Source: Rhynchonema sp. JSB1_4
Lineage: Eukaryota > Nematoda > Chromadorea > Monhysterida > Xyalidae
DNA: 64,000 nucleotides
NCBI GenBank assembly: GCA_030248065.1
Contig: JASAMV010000468.1
Coordinates: 1 to 64,000 of the forward strand
Direction of reading: 5' to 3'
The notes beneath the pieces are model-generated. The model saw only the letters and a program-made list of their open reading frames with translations, searched no databases and was not told the origin of the DNA. Shown here one piece after another: positions 10,612-20,834 of the stretch. How positions within the stretch are numbered: position 1 is the first letter of the stretch; every line of letters begins with the position of its first letter. Position numbers and translations under genes: made by a program.

Positions 10612-13600
10612 ATGGCCGCCTTTTTGTTTGCAGCCAATAATGATGATGATGATTTACGACGTATTCACGAACGCCTGCGCCAGATGCAACGTGACCGCAA
10701 TCTAGTTGGCGTACCGCATCGTCCATACCGAGCGCTCGCACCGCCGGCACCGCTGCCACAGGTGTTCCCTCCACTGCTGGTCGCCCCTGAACCACAACCG
10801 ATGCAGCACAACGTGAACCCCGTGCCCGGTCTGTACGAACACATTGATATGGACATGCAGGGTGCATTGTACGAAGATCTGGCGCAGCGGCATCAGCCAG
10901 CGGCGGCTATCGAAATTCAGCGCGACGACTATTTGGGGCAACGACGACCGGATTTATTTCCAATGTGTCGTGTTCGTGCCCTCGAGGAACAAGTGACCAG
11001 ACTCAGAGAACACCGCCGACTGGGAAGGCAGCTAGAGGACGCCGGACGATCTGTTGAAGTTCCAGATCAGGACCGGGTGAGTCCAATTTGCGTTCGAATT
11101 GTTTTTTTCGTGAGACATGCACGTGGGCATGATGATCATAACGCTGGACCGACAGTGTTGCGTCAGATGGTCGGTTGGTTCTGTATGTGAAAGGAGTGTG
11201 TAGCAGTGTTTTTTATTTAGTTTTTTATAAATGTTAGCAATTTTTATAATAATAGAGTAGTCTGAAGCTGCATATATAGTTTCGGACCCTCTCAGGAGAC
11301 TATATGTCACAATGCATCCGGGTCCTCATCAGTCATGAGATGCATTGCGCCCTCCCTATTCTAGTAAAAGAAGTATGAAATTTGAAAAGAAAAATTTTTT
11401 TTTGGAAAAAACGAAAGAGGAAAAGGAAGGAAAAGACAGACAGACCGCGTGTCGGCGCATGAAGAAATCATCGAAGACACTTCATTGCAGCCCGTTTGTT
11501 CCAGCGTGAACAATCTTACTTCCGATGGCGCATTTCAACATGTTAAAGTGAATAACCTGGAGTTCGCACCATTCACATTTTGCACCGTCACAAAGTTCGT
11601 GAATTTGAACTTGATTTCATTTTTTTCAGGCTATCATGGCAGCAATGCAGGCCCACGACGTTGATGTTGAACGTTGTCAGGCGTTCTTCCGAGCGCTCAT
11701 TCAGCGTGCGCCCTTGCCCGAACGGGCAAATGTGAAACGTTTGATTCAGGTGTTTGGCACGTTGATTTTACTACTGATTTCAATAAAACTTGACATTGGT
11801 TGCTGAAACGTTGCAGATGATTTTTGTGATGGACTGTGAGAATTCGTTTGTCATTCACGCTATTCTTTCCAGCGTTTACTAAACGGCGCTATCACCACAC
11901 TTGAATTCACAATGCTGCTCGAGCGTACGGTCAATTCGGGGGTCGGACGGACAATGCTCAATTATCTCAAGGTTTGCGCCCGTTCAAGAGGTTTTGTGTA
12001 AAATAATATCAAAAATATGTGAAATTCACGGCGTCCTTTCAGCAAAATCAGCACAATTTTCGCCAGTGGTTCGCGGCCGGGCAGCTGCGACTCGATGACC
12101 ACACAAACAGAACTAAAATTGAGGCCATCAGCCCGGTGGCGGGCACCTTGCCCCTCGAGGGCGTGAATGCTCATGTGATCGCAGCCTCGGCAGATCGCAA
12201 TAACGGTGCTGGAATTGTTGACGATCAGGTAACGTTCGTGGCATTTGGATTGGTGATATCGTGGTTCACTGCTCGATGTTCGTGAATATTGTGCCCATTA
12301 CAGTACACGTTTGTACATATGACCAGAGCAGAGGTGGGAATCGGGCCGGGTTACCTCGGCCCGGCCCGGCCCGACGAGGTCCGGGGGTCGGCCCGGCCCG
12401 ACATGGAAAAAAGTCGGCCCGGCCCGACTTTTTCTGATGATATTTTGAAGCATTTTTTGGTGCAAAAACTAGTGTTTTTTGTTTAGAAATTCCTGATAAT
12501 CATTGGAAATCGGTACTAATTTGCAGAATCGCGAGCAATTTTGAGGAATTTAGCCTAAAAAATCACGATTTTCTATTGAAATTCGATGATGTCGGGCCTT
12601 TTCGGGCCGGCCACCCCGGCCCGGCGCGAGATTCCGGAAAGTCGGCCCGGCCCGGCCCGATTCCCACCTCTGGACCAGAGCACATGGTGTTGAGTTGTTT
12701 AAAGAACGTTTGTGCGAGAGTGCAATTTCCCCAAATTAGGGCCGAATTACAGTATGTGTGCGAAACAACACGGTATTGTACATGTCTAAATGTTATGAAT
12801 GGCGATGTGCTGTTGACTTGCCCAAGCAGGCGGTGCACCAGGGCATCGTCAGTGTGAATGCCACGAATTTATGGCTTTCATGATACGATACATCAGTGGA
12901 TTTCGAGTGTATTATAAACATGGTCATATTTGTAGCCGGGTCCGATCAATTTGGCCAAAGGTGACCTAAATCGCGTGGACGATGCCGCTGCGCGACCGTC
13001 CACATTGCCGAATCCAGCTGAGGGACCTGGCACTGACGAGACCAGGGGCACCACTGGTCGTGATAATGCTGCTGGCCAGCCTGTGAGTGCTGAGGAGAAG
13101 GAACGGATCGAAAAACAGTTGGAGCGACTGAATGGTTGGTGTTCGTTTCGCGCGAGCTCCGGAAGGCTTATGGCTGAATAAACGTGTTTGCCTTTCGTTG
13201 TCATCAAAATAAATGCCCTTGAGGTGCTCCTGGGCACTGGTGATGTTTGTAAGGTGCAGCACCTACCAGGTCCTCAACTTGTGGCCTGCCGTCTTTCAAA
13301 AAAAGGCTTTCTGAACAGCATGTTGGTGCATTGTCAATTCACACTTTGTTTTCAGCGGATCAAATCGCAGTGGTTCTACGAATTGTGTTTCAACATGAAG
13401 GAGTGCGCCTGCCAAATGTGGAGACTGGCGCTCAATTTAGTTCTGCTGTTGTCAATAGGGTCAGTGACGACACTCTCCGACACATACAGCAATGGACGTT
13501 GGAATGGAATATTGCCGTCGAGGATCCGAATCGCGAATCGGAAAGTGCGTTTTCCAAACGATCAAGTGCAAAAGGAGTGTATAGCAGTGTTTTATTTTGT

Positions 13601-16600
13601 TTTTTATAAGTGTGAGCACTATTTATAATAAAAAGCTGCATACATATATAGTTTCGGACCCTATCACGAGACTGTTAGGTGAATGATCATTTAATTGATT
13701 GAAATTCACTTTCTATTCTACACACGATAACAGCTGGATGCACACTCTCTTCATTCCGTTTTAGCAAGCGACATAACGAAGACAGCGCGTCGGCTGTCGT
13801 TGGACAATTCGAAACATTCGGCTGATGCTGTAGAGCGAACCAAGAACGATGTTTTGCTTCTGGGCCATTTCTTCCTCCAACTGAAGACTTACAAGCCGCC
13901 GGGCGATGAGCGATACATGGACACACTCCAGGGGTTGATTCAGGTTGGCTGCTTTTGCTCAATAAGCTTTGTTTGGAAAACCATTGAAAAGCTACGTGAA
14001 TAAGTCATTTTGTGCGAGCAGTTTATAAAATGTACTGAGTTACGTTTCAAATCATTTTTGTCATTCTTTTCTGCCAGATGACCTTTTGTCTTTTCAGAGT
14101 GTTGTCGACGATTTGATGACAGCCGACGATTTCATACGAGCGCTGGAAGCAGCCGTCCAACCACGGATTATCCCTGATTTGCAAGGATCGCTGCCTTTGT
14201 TGCGAGTTAGTTATTTGAGTAACAGTGTGCATTGCTTAAAGAGCATTGATGTCCCGTGCAATGAGCCACGTAGTCACAATGTCACTTGTCGTTAAGGGGG
14301 CTGAACAACATTTGCAGCGTGCACTGCCGGCCATGCGCGAGCAACTCAAGTCGGGTCAACTGTTAAAGCAAGCCATTTATGGTGACACAGACACAATCCC
14401 TGGTGACAACAGTGCGAGTGACAGGTGAATTTCGTGTGACAATGCCACTTGAATTCGCATAATATGCTGTTTGACTTTGTGAACGTGCACATTTGCTTGG
14501 CATGCCGGCACTTAGGAGAGATATTTGTTCATCACGTGCATGGGCGCCCATGAAACATCAATTCTTGCAGTGTGAACAAACCCGTCCTCGCAATCGGCAC
14601 CTCATTCTCGGGTGCTGCAGATGCGGCAATGTCGATTGGTTCGTTCTTTTATGTTGTCCTGAATATGCACTTTTTGGACACCCTGTATGTTAGTGCTAGA
14701 TTGTGATGTTTCAGACGTTGAACCGATGCGGTCACCGGTGGTCGATCATCGAACCGACTTTCATTATTTCACCGATCAACAACTGCGAGACGCCATTCAG
14801 CAACAGGTTGGTGGGCATGGCATGTTTGGTAAACGAAAAACTGTCTGGAGAATTTTTAACATTGTGAAACTTACTGGAGCCACTAATTTCATCCAACTTA
14901 AAAGTTATTCATTTTGCACATCTTGTAACATGTTTTACGATTGTTGAAATAATGTGGCGTCACTATATTTCTTCCCTCCTGAATTCAAAAAAATCTCCTG
15001 ACCAAGGCAGGAACAGTGCGATCCGATCCTATATCAAAGTTTTATATCGCTCTTTATGATTTATGCGAAGCTGGTTGATTATTGCCTTGCTTGATCAGGA
15101 GGAACGTCGTCGTTTCTACGCCGCGCAAATGGATCGTCTGTGCAAGGAGAAGCAGGGTTTCGACGCGAAGAATCAACGGCTGGAATTGGTGATCAACAGT
15201 CGAACCGTGACCGATCGAATCGCGGTGTTGCGGAAGGAAATGAAGAGACGCAGTTCGACTGCGGATGTGACTGGTGGGTTGCAAGGAGAGCTTGTTGTTG
15301 TTATCATGCCCATGGTGAGCTAAGGTCTGGTGGGATGTGTGCGGGGAGGCACTTTGAAGGATCCGGGTGGTTCTGGTTTCTGTCTCTGTGCTCATCCACA
15401 TTTCCGTCTGAAAATCTCATCTGGTAGCCACTTTTCTATTCAAAACCAAAATTTTTCTGGTTGCGCCGCATCGTCCACATCATCTGTGTTTGAACATCAG
15501 CCAATAAGAATTGTCCGTGCGTTTCAGATCTTGTGCCAACATTGATATCAACTCCTGGTACGGCACCGGTCACCAATCAAACATCAACAGCAACGATCGA
15601 CCCGGAATCGCCGGCAATCACCAAAACGACCACGCAATCTGTCGCGCGTTTGGTCGGCGTGCTGTGCGATGTCAAACGGGCTGTGCTCAGATTGAATGCT
15701 GAGACACAGCGGATACAAAAGAACGAGGTGGGTCATTTGTGTGTGTTAAGGTAGCTTCCTGCCTGGTGCAGGGACCATGGCCATTGCCATTGGTCACTGC
15801 ACCGGGAGGCGGAGTTTCGCCTTCCCACCTCTTTCCCTGATCATCATTTTGGTTATGTTTTCATTCGATTCTGTCTCTTTCTCTGATTGCTTACTTGATT
15901 CTTGCGCCAATTCAATAAACCTTCCACAACCAACATCGTGGTTACTACTGAAGTCTGATCAACAACCGCCTTTGGCTCAGTCACGTTTTGAATCTCAAGT
16001 CAACCCAGTCAAGTCACCCGGCGTCTTAACATGTGCCTTTATGGTCTTCATGTGAAACATCGGCCGGTTACGTGGTTGTTTGATGTTTCACTCGCCTGTT
16101 ATATGTTTCAGACCGGCCACTCAGCCAGCGGTCGTCTGGCGTCGATATTGAAACATCGCGATCGACTGCTGCTGCATCAGCAGGAGATCGAAAGTGAACT
16201 GTTGCGAATGGGAGTGAGCGAAACCGAGATTGAATGGGCGATCAGGGCTGATGCTCAAGTGAACAGGTGCGATTTGAGATGTAGAAATCCAAAGTCAACA
16301 TTTTGTTTGGTTGTCTTTGCGGGACGAATCACCCTGCAGATCAACGCAAATACAATTTACGTAAATATATCTATTGATTGATTATTTGCCAACGCTCGGT
16401 TGTCGTGGTCTCATTGTTGACTGAAGATGTCCGACAGATCTTCTGCGCATTTGATGCGCATTAAATATATCTATCGTGTTGATCTGCTGTAATTTCGTCC
16501 CACAAAGACAACCAAACAAAATGAATTTACTCCACCGCAACCAAAAGAACATCGGTTTTCTGAAACACTGCAAAGTCAACAGTTTGGTTATCGTTAGCAT

Positions 16601-19002
16601 AAATGGATTCGTTGATCAAGATGACCTGCCAACCTAACGACCGAATCGGACTGGTCTGTGTACATGAACTGGCTTGTTTGGCACCTGGTGTTTGAAAACT
16701 CGCTTCTTGTTCATTTCATTATCGCTTGTCATTTATGAATTCAGACGCTCTTTCGGTTGTTTATTATGCCCGGGTGTGGCAAAATGAATTGAATGACAGA
16801 CATACATAATTACCGGGAAACATTTCATCAAGGTTTAGTCGGTCAGATTTGGTCAACTAAACGGGAACGCTAATTTTTGATTTGATACCTAATACGTAGG
16901 TATGGCTGGGCGGTTGATGAACTCATAAAAGCGCTGACTGGGTGATGTTTCAATTTCATTTCTTTGCAGCCAATCAGTGTCAATCGAATCGAACCAGTCA
17001 CGACTGTCAGCAGCGTTATTGGCTGGACGACAGATGGACGTAAGTCATTGGTTTGGAAATGATATCTTTTGACAAGACGTAATTTGACAAGCCGACTGTG
17101 ATGTTTCACAGCTGGAGAGCGAACAACTGGAAGAGGTGGAACGCGCCACGCGACGACTGCAGGAGATTCAGATGCGGTACACCGATATCAATTGCCAGCA
17201 AATCACTGTTAGTGTTGGGGCGGTTTTATTATTATATACTGTATGATGTAATTTTGCTGGTGCAACAGCTGTGCAACCATTATTATGTGGTGATGGTTGC
17301 CTGCTTGAGATAATAAAGTTTGACCAGGGCCAGAGCAGTGGTGTCGTTGGGAAATCAAAAAGTCAGGATGCCCAAAATCCAAAATTTTCGGATACCGGAT
17401 ATCCAAAATTAAAAATCTCGGATACCAGGGGGGTTGCTCCCTAAAATAAAAAATCTCGGATACCCAGGGGGGGTTGTTCAAAAAAGGTCAATTTTTTCAG
17501 AGGAAAATCGAGTAAAATCGGTGTTGAAAGCGCAAAAAATGGTCATTTCGGGGGTTATGCTTGCGCCAGCAAGCGATTTTGATCATTTTGAAGGTGAAAA
17601 TGGCCGATTTTTACGGTTTTCGGAAAAATTTTAGGGTAGGATACCCCTGGACAAAAAGTCAGGATACCGGATACCCCTGGGTGAAAAAAATCAAGATACC
17701 GAACACCGGATACTAGGGGGGTAACCCCCTTCCCCCCCCCAACGACACCACTGGGCCAGAGTCGAATTGATTTTTAATCGACATAATGCGTGATGGTGAC
17801 ATTATCATACATCGGCCTCGCGTTGACTTGCTTTCTGTTTCATTCCAGACTCTACGTCAGCAACGTGACAGACTGAATGCAACGTTGACGGATATCGATG
17901 AGCGAATGGCGGTACTTCGCACAACTCTGTTTTCTTGTTGTTTTTATTGACGCAATTCTTGGTTAAACTATACTCTGACAATTCTTTTGGGAGAAACTTT
18001 TCAAACGCGTTGCCTGATCCGTAAAGCGCATGATGCGTGCAATGGCTATAGCGGTCACGTGACTTCAGTAGCCAGTGCACGCATAATGCGCTTTACGGAT
18101 CAGGCAACGCGGTAGAAAAGTTTCTCCCAAAAGAATTGCCAGAGTATACCTACTTTGGTGTGATGTCGATCGCAATCAAATGTTCAAACGAGCAATTTCC
18201 TCCAGATCGATAAATGTCTCCACCCATTCCATCGAATACGTTTGTCCATTCAGCATCTGCACCACAAACGCTGCACGACGGTCGACGAACGCGACCGGTT
18301 GAATCGTCAAATTGAGCAACTACAAGTTGAACATAGCAAGAATGAGGATAAATTAATGAAACGAATTCGAGAGATCATCGCTGAAACGAACGACAGACGC
18401 GGGTATTGGCTGGAGCGGAAGGTGGGGGCACTTTTCCTTGATTCATCAGGCTATTTATATTGTTCCAAGTTGCAACCAAGCATGGACTCTTTGTTTCAGA
18501 CCGAATCGCCACCACCAGCCAACTCAAGTGAACCGCAGCCGGTCTCAGACAAGAACCTGCAATTATTGCAACGCTGTCACGACAAACATCTGGCCAGCAA
18601 AGTGCAGTCGTACATGCAGAAACTGTTGAAACGGAACAATCGGAAACGACCTGTTTGTTTCATTGTTTGGATGGAGTTCCTTGTTTCGGACCGAGAATCT
18701 GCAGAACTTCCTTTATAATACAGGAACCGAGTGAAGAGATCATCCTCAGCGACGACTGTGCGGAGCCCGATGAATTATCGATTGACAGTGTGATATACAA
18801 GCCGACTGATGTTTCAACGTCAGCCGTAACCACTGCGCAGGCGGCGGCTGCCTCTATCAGTGCTACCGAAGAACCATTGGAGAAACGGCCACGAGATGAA
18901 AATGAAGGAGAAAGTTCGCAAGAAAATATGGAATCGATTAAAAATGAACATGATGCTCGGGCTCCAGCGGATGACAGTATTTGCATATATATATATCAAT
19001 AA
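10612..19002 (+). CDS. protein with two TAFH-like domains and long coiled coils
   Basis: Twenty exons join in frame: 10612-11076, 11630-11749, 11873-11971, 12043-12228, 12936-13134, 13356-13544, 13765-13943, 14098-14205, 14318-14424, 14571-14638, 14715-14806, 15099-15273, 15528-15727, 16112-16266, 16970-17039, 17112-17207, 17849-17911, 18254-18421, 18500-18652, 18724-19002, giving about 1056 residues. TAFH/NHR1 domains, known from TAF4 and ETO proteins, are helical modules that bind transcription-factor peptides. The first (about 166-245) has RCQAFFRAL, NVKRLIQ, LLNGAITTLEFT and MLNYLK. The second (about 443-535) has HFFLQLK, LQGLIQ, LMTADDFIRALE and LPLLR. Introns cut both at the same place, after LIQ. 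Between them, about 340-410 faintly resembles a NET module (low confidence). The C-terminal half is charged coiled coil with an acidic tail. The TAF4 histone-fold end was not recognised, so I do not call it TAF4. The start is an ATG in AAATGG context. AATAAA overlaps the stop. Confidence 0.68.
11189..11346 (+). repeat. interspersed repeat family R, copy 2
   Basis: This fuller copy of family R runs from AAGGAGTGTGTAGCAGTG through CTGCATATATAGTTTCGGAC to the hairpin CAATGCATC...GATGCATTG. It lies in the first intron of the TAFH gene. No transposon ends or target duplication were identified. Confidence 0.75.
12329..12672. mobile_element. hAT-type MITE (CAGAGGTGGGAATCG ends)
   Basis: This 344-bp element has inverted ends CAGAGGTGGGAATCGGGCC and GGCCCGATTCCCACCTCTG. 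An 8-bp duplication, GACCAGAG, flanks it at 12321-12328 and 12673-12680. The arms are very GC-rich (GGCCCGGCCC runs) around an AT-rich middle, so it would fold into a strong hairpin. It has no coding capacity. It sits in the TAFH gene intron 12229-12935. Related GGCCCGGCCC text recurs near 28910-28950. Confidence 0.9.
13571..13676 (+). repeat. interspersed repeat family R, copy 3 (truncated)
   Basis: This copy carries GGAGTGTATAGCAGTG through AGTTTCGGACCCTATCACG and lacks the terminal hairpin. It lies in the TAFH gene intron 13545-13764. Confidence 0.7.
17336..17753. mobile_element. hAT-type MITE (CAGTGGTGTCGTT ends), copy 2
   Basis: This 418-bp element has the same ends as the one at 1154-1566. 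It is flanked by the 8-bp duplication GGCCAGAG at 17328-17335 and 17754-17761. The internal sequence is only loosely like copy 1, so the two are old or belong to different subfamilies. It lies in the TAFH gene intron 17208-17848. Confidence 0.9.
17969..18148. mobile_element. palindromic MITE (TATACTCTG ends), copy 1
   Basis: The 180-bp element reads as a long imperfect palindrome. Its outer arms are TATACTCTGACAATTCTTTT and its complement, and its inner arms are built on CGTAAAGCGCAT. The TATA at both tips would suit a TA target site, as in Tc1/mariner-type MITEs, but the superfamily is not proven. It lies in the TAFH gene intron 17912-18253. Confidence 0.8.
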
Positions 19003-19768
19003 ATCGTAGTGTGTCCTCCTCTCTGGAGGGAAATTGTGGAAGTCCAAAACTTACGGATAATTTGGAATCTTGAAATTTGTGCAAAAATTACGAAAGATTT
19101 GTGCAAATGATTCGGATGAGTAGATTATTCACATTGCAATACATGTTTCTTGTACCAAAGTCAGACTATTGGAACCAAGGGGTTCATATCACCACTTACT
19201 TCACAAGTGTTTCGTGACCTGTATGTATGCAATATAGTGCGTAATAAGTTAAGATCCGCTGTAATGGCCAGGCCCACCGGTACTAATAATGATGAATTTA
19301 CCACACCCAAGTATCACTTTGTCTCTTGTTTTTCTGTGTTGTTTCTATTTGAAGCCGCTGATGTTTCACTGCTATGTATTAATGTTACTCACACGCACAT
19401 ATCACAGCTGGTCTTGCCTCGCAATCGCAGCTTTGTTGCCTCAGCCAATATTTTTTTAGGTTTCAACTATTATTTTTAGCGATATCAATCAGTCTGGCTG
19501 TGTCATATATAAACAATTTTGTGCACAATACTGGTTCCTTGTTTTTATCAGCTGCTCTGCGGACCAGGCATGGCTCCACTTGAATTTGCAAACGTTTTTG
19601 AAAGATAATAATGTCTGGTCCACACTATGTACAGTATATAATTCTGACATTCTGTATTTTATTCTGCTCCAATTTCCCGGTGCGCTAGCCCCCAATGCCC
19701 CTGTCAAGAATGTTGTTTTTTGCTGTGTCGGTGGAATATTGGCATATTTTTGTGCACTGATTCTATTA

Positions 19769-19842
19769 GGAGTGTATAGCAGTGTTTTATTCAGTTTTTT
19801 TATAAATGTGAGCAATATCTATTATAAAATAATAGAGTAATA
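19769..19842 (+). repeat. interspersed repeat family R, copy 4 (truncated)
   Basis: This is the left part of family R only, from GGAGTGTATAGCAGTG to the ATAATAGAGTAAT end. Confidence 0.65.
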
Positions 19843-19933
19843 TTAATTATGAGTTGCTGGTAAAATTTTTGAAGAGTTCTATGAAGATTTACAGTATATG
19901 TACCATGTCATCATTGTCATACGTATTTACAAG

Positions 19934-20453
19934 CAGGGTTGGGCAAAAAAAAACGACGGCGTTTTTTCTTAAAAAAAACGACGTTTTTTTTTTAAAAAAA
20001 AACGCCTGGGTCGTTTTTCGTTTTTTTTTAAACCCTGAATTTCCTTGATTTTCCCTGATTTTTCAGGGAAAGTACCCTGATTATCAAGGAAAATCAATTT
20101 TTTGTCCCATTTTTTCAAAAAATTTTCGACCAATTTTTACTTTGTCGAGATACGTCGATATACGGAGTTTGACTTTCAGTGATGACCCCGGCCAAAGTTG
20201 GTCCCATGATGCGGGTCTGATATGAGATCTTAACAACTCGCTAGAAAAGGGTTGAAACCCGTTTATTTTGCCTCAGAACACATAGAATTACTTCATTTAA
20301 CCACGTTTTCTTCCCAACATGAGCGTTTTCCAATTTTTTTGGGGGCATATTTTGGTCATCTGGGCGTTTTAAAAAAAACGTTTTTTTTTTAAAAAAAACG
20401 TTTTTTTTAAAAAAAACGATTTTTTTGAAAAAAACGTTTTTTGCCCAACCCTG
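19934..20453. mobile_element. hAT-type MITE (CAGGGTTGGGCAAAA ends), copy 1
   Basis: This 520-bp element has ends CAGGGTTGGGCAAAA and TTTTTTGCCCAACCCTG. An 8-bp duplication, TTTACAAG, flanks it at 19926-19933 and 20454-20461. Subterminal regions are arrays of AAAAAACG and CGTTTTTT. The second copy, 27086-27598, lies in the opposite orientation and is very similar. There is no transposase frame. Confidence 0.92.
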
Positions 20454-20460
20454 TTTACAA

Positions 20461-20757
20461 GCTCCCGAATATGTTGATATGGTCATCAACGGTATGATTG
20501 TGCTCATCACAGCAATTATTGTTGCTGTTGTGATTCTGTCCAAGAATGGATTCTTTCAATTCCTGTTCATTCATGACATAATCAAGAATGTAGTCAATCA
20601 TAATCAAGATAAAGGTTTGCATGAACATCGTTTTGGAAACATTTTTTCACCAAAATTTGGCTTTCGTCCAATCGTCCATGCACGTGTGTTACTTTTCATG
20701 AGCACTCAACAACTAGTGGATGAGGATTTGGCACGAATTGAACAAGCACTAAATTGA
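20461..20757 (+). CDS. possible small membrane protein, C-terminal part
   Basis: An open frame ends at TAA or TGA around 20755-20757 and encodes about 98 residues. It starts at the right border of the hAT element and includes one clear membrane segment (MIVLITAIIVAVVILSKNG), followed by a soluble tail ending RIEQALN. The family is not recognised. If real, the hAT insertion at 19934-20453 has separated it from its 5' part or lies in an intron. Its stop is only 77 bp before the ATG of RNF216 copy 2, a spacing seen in nematode operons. Confidence 0.35.
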   Translation, partial: APEYVDMVINGMIVLITAIIVAVVILSKNGFFQFLFIHDIIKNVVNHNQDKGLHEHRFGNIFSPKFGFRPIVHARVLLFMSTQQLVDEDLARIEQALN

Positions 20758-20834
20758 TTCAACGAATTTTCTTTTTCAGAGACCAGCAGACCTCATCGTC
20801 ATTGTCACATTATTTATTGTAGACAACAACGAAA

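Larger units (their letters stand above)
19003..20460. other. gap between the TAFH gene and RNF216 copy 2
   Basis: No supported gene is seen. A frame at 19580-19840 contains a hydrophobic stretch (NVVFCCVGGILAYFCALILL), but its end lies inside repeat family R. It could be the 5' part of the membrane-protein frame at 20461-20757, split by a hAT element. That join is speculative. Confidence 0.35.

Noticed and set aside
12830..12853. A tiny extra exon after an acceptor at 12830 in the TAFH gene
   Set aside because: It would keep phase but coincides with the dispersed GCACCAGG motif that occurs in non-coding places elsewhere.
10612..19002. Calling the gene TAF4
   Set aside because: TAFH resemblance is good, but I could not see the C-terminal TAF4 histone-fold domain, and the presence of two TAFH modules is not typical.
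19854..20757. A continuous protein running through the hAT element into the membrane segment
   Set aside because: Removing the element and one target duplication does not restore a long open frame upstream, because a stop follows quickly. So I do not claim an interrupted exon.
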